Source: Aquimixticola soesokkakensis
GTDB lineage: Bacteria; Pseudomonadota; Alphaproteobacteria; Rhodobacterales; Rhodobacteraceae
NCBI RefSeq assembly: GCF_900172375.1
Contig: NZ_FWFS01000004.1
Location: 124,001-188,000, forward strand
DNA: 64,000 nt
Reading direction: 5' to 3'
How positions within the stretch are numbered: position 1 is the first letter of the stretch; each line of letters begins with the position of its first letter. This document shows positions 8,012 through 15,795 of this stretch, one piece after another. Under the pieces are notes generated by a model, which had not been told where the DNA came from, ran no database searches, and saw only the letters and a program-made list of their open reading frames with translations. A program made the position numbers and the translations under genes.

Positions 8012-8249
8012 CGGCAAGTTCCTCTCGCATTGCGGCAAAGTCAGTGGCGCGCGCACGAGCAGCGATCATCGCGCGGTTCAAAATGGCGGTGACGGACTTC
8101 TGCGCATCGAGGTCGGCAAGTGCCTGATCTTTGGCCGCGCGCTCCACCGCCAAATCAGCTCGCAGAACGCCGTTGCGGTGCCACAGCCAGCCTCCGGCCG
8201 CGAAGGTCCCCAGCAACACGGCCAGCAGCGAGAGCGCGAGACGGTTCAT
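7929..8249 (-). CDS. Rz-like inner-membrane spanin
   Basis: A protein of 106 residues from ATG 8249, overlapping the lysozyme stop (ATGA). An N-terminal anchor (LALSLLAVLLGTFAAGGWLW) is followed by an alpha-helical coiled-coil stretch (VLRADLAVERAAKDQALADLDAQKS), as expected for the periplasmic domain of an i-spanin. It is paired with the nested Rz1 gene. The family is diverse in sequence, so the call rests on architecture and position after the endolysin. Confidence 0.8.
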   Translation of the reverse strand: MNRLALSLLAVLLGTFAAGGWLWHRNGVLRADLAVERAAKDQALADLDAQKSVTAILNRAMIAARARATDFAAMREELADVDDPETCRSPVVDRAFDVLRSREANR

Positions 8250-8968
8250 GTCAGCCCCGACAGGCACAGGCCTCGTTCATCCGCGCGACGATTGACCAGA
8301 CCCGCCCAAATACGCCCGCCAGCACGGTTCCAGCGCGGTAGCTGATCACAGGCCGCCCGCCAGTCGCCAGCCCGCAGGTATCGCGCCAACGTGGACCCAC
8401 AGGCCGCACCAGTCCCGACATTGTACGACCAGCTTGTAACCGCCGCCTGCACCTCGATCGGGGCCCCGGCCATTTCGGGAACGCACTTGAGCATGGTCCC
8501 GTGAAACTCAGCCACGCGCGCGCCGAGCATCGCGCTGCATTCCTCCGCCGTGTAGCTGTCTTCTGCCCGCACACCGTCGGTCTCGCCCGCGCAGACAGTC
8601 CAGACGCCGACAACATCGCGATAGGCCTCCGTTCGCATCCCTTCCCACTTTGCGACCATCGGCACGGACAGCGCCATGACAGCCGCCACGGCCCCCCCGA
8701 TCACGCGCTTGCGCACCGCGCCCGAGGTGTCTTTGAGATAGCCCGCGATCTTTGCGGCCAGTGCCTCTTGCTGCGTCACGCGCGCGCCTGTCACGAGAGC
8801 GGACAGGGCCGACGAGATCAGGAGGTATTGCCACGAGGCAAGGCCAAGGTCCTCGGGCGCGAAGTATTCCCACGCCGAGCCGGCCGCCAAGACAACAGCC
8901 CCGATCATTGCAATGAGGGAGGACCATGCGCCGGTCAGGACCGCGCGCCATTCAGGGATCAGTTTCAT
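8246..8968 (-). CDS. Holin-like domain fused to GH24 (T4-type) lysozyme
   Basis: A protein of 240 residues. Residues 1-65 (KLIPEWRAVLTGAWSSLIAM onward) hold two membrane helices and resemble stand-alone phage holins of the DUF7940 type. A linker leads to a third hydrophobic segment (VIGGAVAAVMALSVPMV, about 89-105), like the signal-arrest-release helix of RrrD-type endolysins, and then the lysozyme domain. The T4 catalytic triad is present as E109, D118 and T124 with exact family spacing. It hydrolyses the MurNAc-GlcNAc bond of peptidoglycan. Holin and endolysin are normally separate genes; here one frame covers both with no stop between. Confidence 0.85.
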   Translation of the reverse strand: MKLIPEWRAVLTGAWSSLIAMIGAVVLAAGSAWEYFAPEDLGLASWQYLLISSALSALVTGARVTQQEALAAKIAGYLKDTSGAVRKRVIGGAVAAVMALSVPMVAKWEGMRTEAYRDVVGVWTVCAGETDGVRAEDSYTAEECSAMLGARVAEFHGTMLKCVPEMAGAPIEVQAAVTSWSYNVGTGAACGSTLARYLRAGDWRAACDQLPRWNRAGGRIWAGLVNRRADERGLCLSGLT

Positions 8969-8971
8969 GCT

Positions 8972-9583
8972 CTATCCTTTCGCGAGCAGTTGATAGGCGA
9001 CCACATCGGTGCGATCGAAAACACGCTTGCCGGCGCAGTCGTATTCGAGCGCCAGATACAGTTCGATGCGTCCGGGCAGCAGCGTCTGGGGCGGATCAAG
9101 AACCACGCGCAACCGCGTTGCTGTCAGGGCGATTTGTCTCTGGGGAAGGACCGGCGATCCGCTGACCACGATATTTGTCGCATCTGCAAAAAGGCTTTGG
9201 CCGCCGACGAAAACACACCGCTCTCCCAACGCGGTGCGCTCCAAAACGAGGTTGAGCGTCACGCTTTGGCCCACCGAGACAGGCTCGGAAACATAGGACA
9301 TGCCGATCGGTTGCCGGATTACCCGATCATCGCCGGATGCCGTGCGGACAGCCGCAGTCAGGTCGCCCACGCGCATCGAAAGTTGTTCGACGTTTTCCCG
9401 CGTTGCCAGCCCCTCAATGCCGAGTTCGGAGCGCACTGTCGAAACAATCGTGTCGCGGTTCCAAACGTAGAGGCCATAGAGCATTAGACCGAGCGCCGGG
9501 GTCACGACGACGATCAGATAGCTTGCGTCACGGATTAGGCCCGCAACGGTGCGGACGCGGGGGGCGAAGTCAGAGAACGTCAC
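8972..9583 (-). CDS. Single-pass membrane protein of unknown function in the tail-lysis junction
   Basis: A protein of 203 residues with a GTG start at 9583 preceded by GGGGGTCT. One membrane helix lies at about residues 21-41 (SYLIVVVTPALGLMLYGLYV), then a short coiled segment and a beta-rich C-terminal domain (VTLNLVLERTALGERCVFVG, RIELYLALEYDC). No family is recognised. It stands between the tail fibre and the lysis fusion, 3 bp from the latter, so it is expressed late. A role in release or in altering the lysogen envelope is possible but not shown. Confidence 0.6.
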   Translation of the reverse strand: MTFSDFAPRVRTVAGLIRDASYLIVVVTPALGLMLYGLYVWNRDTIVSTVRSELGIEGLATRENVEQLSMRVGDLTAAVRTASGDDRVIRQPIGMSYVSEPVSVGQSVTLNLVLERTALGERCVFVGGQSLFADATNIVVSGSPVLPQRQIALTATRLRVVLDPPQTLLPGRIELYLALEYDCAGKRVFDRTDVVAYQLLAKG

Positions 9584-9645
9584 AGTCAGACCCCCGCGAA
9601 CCCGTGCGAAGGACTGGAAACAGTCGCCCCGCCATTTGAGGTAAT

Positions 9646-11958
9646 TTAAACAACCATCAGCCCTCCCGCACGCTCAACATCCGTAGCAGCAAGGGCGGCC
9701 ACAACCAGAGGCGAGACCCTCGCGATCCCGGCGTCGTCCAGGTGTGTGTTGTCAGAGGTGTAATCTGTATCGAGGCCCATTTGGCCGTCACCGTCGATCA
9801 CGCCAGACCGGACAGCCGCATCGAAGTCCATGACAATTGCACCGCGAGACGCGACAGACCGCAGTCTGTCATTATAGGCGCGGCGCAAAGCATCCGACGC
9901 GCCGAGATCGCGGGAGGCCGGATTGTAGGGGACAGCGGTCCACAAGATCGGGCATATACCTCGATCCGTGATCTGCGCGAGGTTTCGCACCAGACGCTCA
10001 GACGCCGTGGCGATGATAGCATCAGTGACCTGATCATCGCCCCCTATGTCGTTCCCGCTGAACCCCTGCATGATGCACATGTCGGGCAAGATGCCTGCGG
10101 AAAGCGCCGCATCTAGTCGCAACTGGAAGCTCGCAGAGTTTGATCCCGACGAGCCAAGGTTGAGATAACCCACAGGTGCCCCACCGGCGGCGGTTTTAGC
10201 AACAGCCGCTTCAAAGCCCCACGATGCCCCCGAATAGGTTATCCCGCCGCCCTCGCCGTTTGTCTGGCTGTCACCAACCGCCATCAACGTCAGGACTTGC
10301 GAATGACAATGAAACTCCAGCCCAACCACAGGGCTGTGCGAGATATTTGTCGTGGATACAAACGACGCCTCACTGCTCACGCAATCGCCCGCATTGTACC
10401 GGCTGACCCATGGACGATCAGGATGCGTGGCCCAATTAAGGCGATCAGTGGTCCCGTCCGCCTTGCCCATCGCCTTGAAACCCTCGGTAGGCACATAGGC
10501 CCGAATGGCAAAGAGGGGCACCGTTCCGCCGTCTGTGCGAGGAATAGACGGCAGATAGACCAGATCAGACCGGCACATGGACACGCCCCTAGTGCCGCCT
10601 GTGGGAGGCAACGTTACCCCGCTATCGCCGCCAAATGTCAGCGGCGTGAACCCTGTCCCGCCCATCGCTGCAACACTACCAATCGCCTTAATAGATGCGG
10701 CAGCGATCCCGACAGACCTTGTGCTGTCACCATGATAAAAAATGGCGCGCACGGCGTAGCAGTCGGCGGGGGCGGACACGACAGTTTCCCACGTGCCGCC
10801 GCCAGTGTTGGCAACGGTGTAATCTGCCCGACCTGCGTAGCCGTCCACCCCGTAGTTGCGAGGCGTTGCAATGTCAGACGCAACCGCAGACGGAGAGTTT
10901 TCCAGCGCTGCGATACGGGAATCTGAGTTTTCAATTTTTGCGCTTAAACGTTGGACCGCAAAATCTTTTTTGACGGCACTCTCGACTGCGTAAACTGCAT
11001 AAAGCGGGCGCAACGATGCCGCCAATCCCCACGTAGTCTGGTCAGTGCGGTAGAAAAGAGAATAGATGCCGCCCGTCACAGCCTCGCCGGACGCAGTGCC
11101 GATGCCAGTCACGGTCTTGGTGCCAGCACCATCGTCGCCCCAAAACTCAAAGCCGATGATCGTGCCGGCGGGCTTTTCAATTTGACCGATGTCGAGAGAT
11201 AGATCGTAGGTAGCACCTGATGCCATGCCCAATTCGGCCAGCGTGTAGGTCAGGTCTGCGACCATCACATCGCTGGCATCCGCGCCAGGTGCGGTTTCGG
11301 CAACCCCGAAGATTCTTGACCAAAGCCGCACACGCAAATTCGTCGCCGTGACGGCAACGCGCGCTTCGATATCGAGGCGATTAAGGACCGCGTCGATTGC
11401 CGCATCGCTGTCCTGACCCAAGAGCCACCCACCATAGCTGAGGCGCGCGCTGTATGTTGATGATGTCTGTACAGTCTCGCCAAATAGGTCCTGCGTGCCC
11501 GCGCGCAGATAGAGCGCATCAAGTTCGGACTGATCCGCCTTCGACACCAGCACAGCCGTCGCTGGCACCGTTGTGGTGAGTATCGCAACGTCACCCGTGT
11601 CGTGCAGATACTCATAGTAAGCGACTGTCGCCGGATCATCTGTGCGAACCTTGAAAATTTCACTGACGGCGGTTGCAGCAAGCCCTGCCGCTGTGGTGGC
11701 GTAGATAGGGCTTTCGACAAACTCGCGCGCCTCTTGCTCTGCGACGCGACTGTCGAGGGTCGCGATGTCTGCGCCGAGGTTCGTCACATCGGCTTCGATG
11801 CCATCCGCACGCACACCTAACCCCGACACCCCCGCACTCACTTCACCGACCAATGCCAGTGTTTCATCGGCAAGGCGGGCAGCATCGACCAGGCTGGGCC
11901 GGTGCAGGTCGCTGGGCGGATTGCCGCGCCAGACTTCTGTCGGGGTTTTTGTGACCAT
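9646..11958 (-). CDS. Tail fibre/tip protein with C-terminal SGNH hydrolase domain
   Basis: A protein of 770 residues starting MVTKTPTEVWRGNPPSD. Residues about 30-80 form a coiled coil, the middle is beta-rich, and the last 210 residues carry all SGNH/GDSL blocks: GDSQTNG (Ser 564), GSSGSN, GNDIG (Asn 636) and the DNTH motif (Asp 736, His 739). Such domains de-O-acetylate or cleave esters in surface polysaccharides, so the fibre probably recognises and trims capsule or O-antigen. It is the last tail gene, where receptor-binding proteins usually sit. The open frame continues 110 codons upstream, but that part overlaps the gpJ gene in another frame. Confidence 0.82.
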   Translation of the reverse strand: MVTKTPTEVWRGNPPSDLHRPSLVDAARLADETLALVGEVSAGVSGLGVRADGIEADVTNLGADIATLDSRVAEQEAREFVESPIYATTAAGLAATAVSEIFKVRTDDPATVAYYEYLHDTGDVAILTTTVPATAVLVSKADQSELDALYLRAGTQDLFGETVQTSSTYSARLSYGGWLLGQDSDAAIDAVLNRLDIEARVAVTATNLRVRLWSRIFGVAETAPGADASDVMVADLTYTLAELGMASGATYDLSLDIGQIEKPAGTIIGFEFWGDDGAGTKTVTGIGTASGEAVTGGIYSLFYRTDQTTWGLAASLRPLYAVYAVESAVKKDFAVQRLSAKIENSDSRIAALENSPSAVASDIATPRNYGVDGYAGRADYTVANTGGGTWETVVSAPADCYAVRAIFYHGDSTRSVGIAAASIKAIGSVAAMGGTGFTPLTFGGDSGVTLPPTGGTRGVSMCRSDLVYLPSIPRTDGGTVPLFAIRAYVPTEGFKAMGKADGTTDRLNWATHPDRPWVSRYNAGDCVSSEASFVSTTNISHSPVVGLEFHCHSQVLTLMAVGDSQTNGEGGGITYSGASWGFEAAVAKTAAGGAPVGYLNLGSSGSNSASFQLRLDAALSAGILPDMCIMQGFSGNDIGGDDQVTDAIIATASERLVRNLAQITDRGICPILWTAVPYNPASRDLGASDALRRAYNDRLRSVASRGAIVMDFDAAVRSGVIDGDGQMGLDTDYTSDNTHLDDAGIARVSPLVVAALAATDVERAGGLMVV

Positions 11959-11977
11959 TTTCAGGACCTCGCTATGT

Positions 11978-14140
11978 TCAGATGATTTCAAGGGTGGCGG
12001 GACCCGATGCCGTTGCGGGCAAGGTCTCGGAGATTTCAGGCCGCCCGCTGGCATTGATGGGCACGCCCCAATAGGCGTAGACGCCGGAGGCCAGCGCCGG
12101 ATCGCGGTAGCTGTCACCGGTGGAGGGGATGCCGTATTCGGTCTGGATGAGGGCGGCGTCTGCAAAGGACACCGTGCCTGCGTAGCCGCTGGCATAATCG
12201 GCGCGCCAGATCCGCGTGGCGTAGTAGTTGGGATCGTTCGGGGCCGTAAACGTGACCAGCCCGTCGACGCCATCGGCGCTGGCGGCAAAGGCGGTCAGCG
12301 CCACAGGCGGCGTGCTGTTGGCCACGGCCGCGACGGTCACGGACGCGCTCCAGCTTCCCAAGCGCCCCGCGCTCGTGCGGTTGCGCACCTGAGCCTCATA
12401 GCTTGCCCCATCCAGCAAACCCGACAGCAGCAGCTGCGCCTGCCCTTCCAGTGCGCCATAGGTCACCCAATCCTCGATGCCGGCCTCGATCGAGCGCAGC
12501 TGGAGCTGCTGGGTCAGGCTCGCGCCCTGCGCGTCCCACTGCCACAGGATGGACGAGCCATCGAGCGCCGCACCGGCAAGGCCCGTGACATCGGGCACCG
12601 TGTCGTCGCTTTCCACCTGGTCATAAACCGGCCGCGCCGGCTCTTCGGTTGAGGCATCCGAGACAAAGTCGGTCGCACGGGTCGCTACTGCCTCGAGCGA
12701 GAATGTCAGCCCGTCCTCGTTGCGCACCAATTTGGAGATCTCGAAGTCCCCCACGATCCCGAGTTCTGCGTGATCGATGTGCACAAAACGCTCGCCGATC
12801 AGCTCGAAGCCGATCAGCTCCACGGTCGCGCGGATACTTCGGCCCGCATTGGCAAGCCGCGCCAGACGCTGGGCGACGCGCCACGCCTGATTGTGGCTGT
12901 CGATTTCATAGGCGGTGGTCTCTGACGTGATCCGCCGCGCGGTGTCGTCGTAGACATAGACGCCGGTCTGGCTTTCCTCGTAATCATTCGCGGGCTCTGC
13001 ATAGCGCACGACGAACTGCGAGGCAGTACCGAGGTCTTTGCCATCTGTGACCGAGAACGACACAAAGTCTGCGCCCGTCAGTGTCACAGTCGGTTCAATC
13101 CAGCGCCCGACGCGGAACCCCATTTTGCCGTCGGGTCGCTCGAACATATACCCGTCGCAGGCCGTGATCAGCCGGTCGCGCACGTCATCCCATTCCATGT
13201 CATCGGTAAACTCGGCATTGATCGTCCAGCGCCGCTGCTGCGCGCCGTCGCGGTTGGTGACCAGCGCATCGCAGACATCCGCCTCAATCGCGACCTCATC
13301 CCAATCGACCTCGGCGCCAAGCGTATGGACGAGCTCATGCGCGATCACGAGCGCTGCGTTATCGGTCCACTTTGTCAGCCCGTCGCGCGGATCATAGATC
13401 GTGTCGCACATGTCCCACACGGCCGAGACGTTCCAGATGTCTCCCCCGGGGTAGACATCGGCAAACTTGCTGTCCGCGACACGCTCGCCCGCAAAGGCAA
13501 AATACGACAGCCCCGCAAAATCATGCGCCGCCGTGATCTCGGGGAAGTTTTCAGCCAGAACGTTGTCAACGATTTGACCCGCAAACCCGATGTGGGGCCG
13601 AATGCTGCCGTGCCCCGCAAAGGGCTCGGTCAGGATGTCCCCCCCGTCGAGCGCAACCTCCGTTTTATCGAGGTAGTATGTCACGGGGCCCTTGGTCGTA
13701 TGGGCTGCCACAAGGATCACCACATGGCGGAAGTTGTTGGCAAAGCCGGTAAAGCCCACAATGCCGCCTGTCCGGATCCGGCCATAGCCGCGGCGCATGT
13801 AGGACACGGGCTGCGCGTAATTGACCAGCCGCTCGGAGGGAGAGCTCACGGCCACCTGGGGCGTGCGATTTGTGAGCGCTGCGCTGACGGCCGAGATCCC
13901 AATACCAACCAGAACCCGCCCCAAAACCGAGCCGCCCAAGAAGGCTGCCGCCGAGGCACCGGCGGCAAAGGCACCGGCATATGCCGTGCCGGCCGCAAGC
14001 CCCGCCGCGACGCCTGCACTGGCAAAGTAGCTAAAGCCGCCCACAACGAAGGCTGCGATAGGCCCCGCCTCTGCTGGGCGCGGCGTCAGCGCTGTGCTCG
14101 CCAGAAAGCTCGCAATCAACAGCGATTTACGGATCGACAT
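11978..14140 (-). CDS. Tail tip / host-specificity protein (gpJ-like)
   Basis: A protein of 720 residues from ATG 14140. The N-terminus is hydrophobic and alanine/glycine-rich (SLLIASFLASTALTPRPAEA, then AAGLAAGTAYAGAFAAGASA), as in many alphaproteobacterial phage tip proteins. The core contains DDMEWDDVRDRLITACDGYM and DGKMGFRVGRW, typical of the central tail-tip domain. Fibronectin-III-like repeats near residues 510-610 (YEAQVRNRTSAGRLGSWSAS) complete the gpJ pattern. It should form the tail tip and contact the receptor. An HELVH string near residue 280 is discussed among the rejected items. Confidence 0.85.
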   Translation of the reverse strand: MSIRKSLLIASFLASTALTPRPAEAGPIAAFVVGGFSYFASAGVAAGLAAGTAYAGAFAAGASAAAFLGGSVLGRVLVGIGISAVSAALTNRTPQVAVSSPSERLVNYAQPVSYMRRGYGRIRTGGIVGFTGFANNFRHVVILVAAHTTKGPVTYYLDKTEVALDGGDILTEPFAGHGSIRPHIGFAGQIVDNVLAENFPEITAAHDFAGLSYFAFAGERVADSKFADVYPGGDIWNVSAVWDMCDTIYDPRDGLTKWTDNAALVIAHELVHTLGAEVDWDEVAIEADVCDALVTNRDGAQQRRWTINAEFTDDMEWDDVRDRLITACDGYMFERPDGKMGFRVGRWIEPTVTLTGADFVSFSVTDGKDLGTASQFVVRYAEPANDYEESQTGVYVYDDTARRITSETTAYEIDSHNQAWRVAQRLARLANAGRSIRATVELIGFELIGERFVHIDHAELGIVGDFEISKLVRNEDGLTFSLEAVATRATDFVSDASTEEPARPVYDQVESDDTVPDVTGLAGAALDGSSILWQWDAQGASLTQQLQLRSIEAGIEDWVTYGALEGQAQLLLSGLLDGASYEAQVRNRTSAGRLGSWSASVTVAAVANSTPPVALTAFAASADGVDGLVTFTAPNDPNYYATRIWRADYASGYAGTVSFADAALIQTEYGIPSTGDSYRDPALASGVYAYWGVPINASGRPEISETLPATASGPATLEII

Positions 14141-14543
14141 AGCCAACCTCCCATGCACCCAGAACGCTGACAAACTTCGGCTTTACCGTGACCACGCCCC
14201 GATCCTCGGAGCGAAAGGCCCAATTCTCTCCCAGGCAAATCCCGCCCACGGCATGGCCGCCGCCGCGCACCTGGACGATGCCCACATCGCCACGCACCGG
14301 GGCGGCGGTCATCCCAAGGCCGCAGGGGACGAAGTAATGATCAACGGACTGCACGGGCCGCGACAGCCAGCCATAAAGCCGCTCCGCTTCACTGGCGGAC
14401 TGATAGGTCAGGCGCACGGTGGCCAGCGGGTCCACGCCGCGCACGCGCAAAATCCAATCGGCAAGCGCCGTCATGCAATCCGAGCGGCCCCACTCAAACG
14501 GCGCGCACATCAGCCGGTGCAGTTCAAAATAAAGCGGTGTCAT
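14127..14543 (-). CDS. NlpC/P60-like tail assembly peptidase (DUF6950 type)
   Basis: A protein of 138 residues. WGRSDCMTALADW carries the probable catalytic Cys (residue 23), and GDVGIVQVRGGGHAVGGIC carries the His near residue 97, an order consistent with NlpC/P60 or DUF6950 cysteine peptidases. In siphoviruses and gene transfer agents this protein sits before the tip protein and is thought to cut peptidoglycan cross-bridges during DNA entry. It overlaps the preceding and following genes by 4 and 14 bp, implying coupled translation. Confidence 0.75.
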   Translation of the reverse strand: MTPLYFELHRLMCAPFEWGRSDCMTALADWILRVRGVDPLATVRLTYQSASEAERLYGWLSRPVQSVDHYFVPCGLGMTAAPVRGDVGIVQVRGGGHAVGGICLGENWAFRSEDRGVVTVKPKFVSVLGAWEVGYVDP

Positions 14544-15127
14544 CTGAACATCTTTTCCGAGCGCCAGTTGTCGCGCGGGACGAACGACAAGCTCGGGTTT
14601 GTCGCGCCAACCATCTGGCTGTGATCGGTGGTGTTGTAGACCCGCCTGCGCGCGGTGCGTCGGTACTCGGACGCCGCCTCGAACTCGACCGAGATGGACC
14701 GTTCCTGCGCGCCCGTGGCATCAAACGTCAGGCGGCGCATGGTGCGGGTGAGCCAGGGGATCGGCGCCAAGGTCGGCGCATAGAACTCGGCCATGGCGCG
14801 CAGCGGTTGCTGGTAAAACGTCAAAGGGCGGCCCTCGATGGCGGCCACGCCCTGTTCGCGCATCTGCGCAATCAGATCCGGCGCGTCGGGGTCCTGGATG
14901 AACGAGAGCGTCAGCGCGCCCGAGGGGGCTGTGCCGTTGATCGAAAGCTCTAGATCGCCCACCGACAGCAGCTGCGAGCCGAACCAGGCATGACCCGCAC
15001 TGTCGATAAAGCGCCCGTCGGTGCCCACCATGAAGCGATGCGTGCCGTCTTCGGCCTCGATGGCGGCAAGCGCCAGCACCCCCACGACATCATCGCGGGG
15101 ATTGAACTCAGGCGGGAAGTAGCTCAT
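14540..15127 (-). CDS. Minor tail protein
   Basis: A protein of 195 residues starting MSYFPPEFNPRDDVVGVLAL. It looks beta-rich, with LSVGDLELSINGTAPSGALT and TFDATGAQERSISVEFEAASE. It occupies the place between tape measure and NlpC-like peptidase where siphoviruses encode distal-tail or baseplate hub proteins (lambda gpM/gpL positions). It overlaps both neighbours by 4 bp. I cannot assign a domain with certainty. Confidence 0.65.
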   Translation of the reverse strand: MSYFPPEFNPRDDVVGVLALAAIEAEDGTHRFMVGTDGRFIDSAGHAWFGSQLLSVGDLELSINGTAPSGALTLSFIQDPDAPDLIAQMREQGVAAIEGRPLTFYQQPLRAMAEFYAPTLAPIPWLTRTMRRLTFDATGAQERSISVEFEAASEYRRTARRRVYNTTDHSQMVGATNPSLSFVPRDNWRSEKMFR

Positions 15128-15795
15128 CGGTTCAGATATTCCGTGAAGTTGAGAGCCGGGGCATAGGCACGGGAACCCCCGTAAGGCATTCGCCCCATAT
15201 CATCAGAGTCAGCCGCAAAAAGACCGTGAGCACGCATCTCTATCTGATCACCTACTGCAAGAGTGACGCGCAAGAGGGTCACACCGAGGATGACGGTGCC
15301 ATCCCCATTTTCATCCCGCCACGTCACGATAAACGGCCAGTCATTGATCGAGAGATGCGAGCCAACCCGCACCGGGCCGGAGACTTCTTCCACGTGGATT
15401 TCTGCCGCCCCCGCAGCGCAGCCCGTGACCACGCGCACGAACGGCGCATACTCAAAGCCCAAGCCGTTTGAAAAATTCTCTTCTGTCGAAAATGGAACAC
15501 CCGATGGACGAAACTCAGTGGGGGTTGCAGGCCCGCCATTGAGCGGGTCGAACATGGGGACGCGATAGATATTGACGCGCCCCTGTGCGGACGCTTTAAT
15601 TGCACGCCATTGGCGCGCAGCATCCCCGTGCAACGTCAAGGTCGCAGCGCCAACCCACCTCGGAAACCTGTTATAGACAAGCTGCGAACTGCCATCATTT
15701 GCAGATCCAGCGCTCTGCCCTCGCCAGTCGATGTCCCATTCGATGGATGCGACGCGCATTAAAGAGCGCGGGATCGTTACAGTTGATCGGATCAA
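15124..15795 (-). CDS. Minor tail protein following the tape measure
   Basis: A protein of 223 residues if the TTG at 15795 is used. This TTG overlaps the tape-measure stop as TTGA and has GGGGGA upstream; ATG 15759 (MRVASIEWDIDWRG) is a shorter alternative. Beta-rich segments include AATLTLHGDAARQWRAIKAS and NIYRVPMFDPLNGG. By position it is the distal tail protein, which joins tube to tip, but no motif proves this. Confidence 0.65.
   Translation of the reverse strand: MIRSTVTIPRSLMRVASIEWDIDWRGQSAGSANDGSSQLVYNRFPRWVGAATLTLHGDAARQWRAIKASAQGRVNIYRVPMFDPLNGGPATPTEFRPSGVPFSTEENFSNGLGFEYAPFVRVVTGCAAGAAEIHVEEVSGPVRVGSHLSINDWPFIVTWRDENGDGTVILGVTLLRVTLAVGDQIEMRAHGLFAADSDDMGRMPYGGSRAYAPALNFTEYLNR

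Noticed and set aside
11978-14140. HELVH string in the gpJ-like protein, resembling a zinc metallopeptidase HExxH motif
   Set aside because: It falls in the conserved tail-tip region ALVIAxxLxxxLG where homologues carry unrelated residues, and no downstream third zinc ligand with metzincin or gluzincin spacing stands out. Most likely chance.
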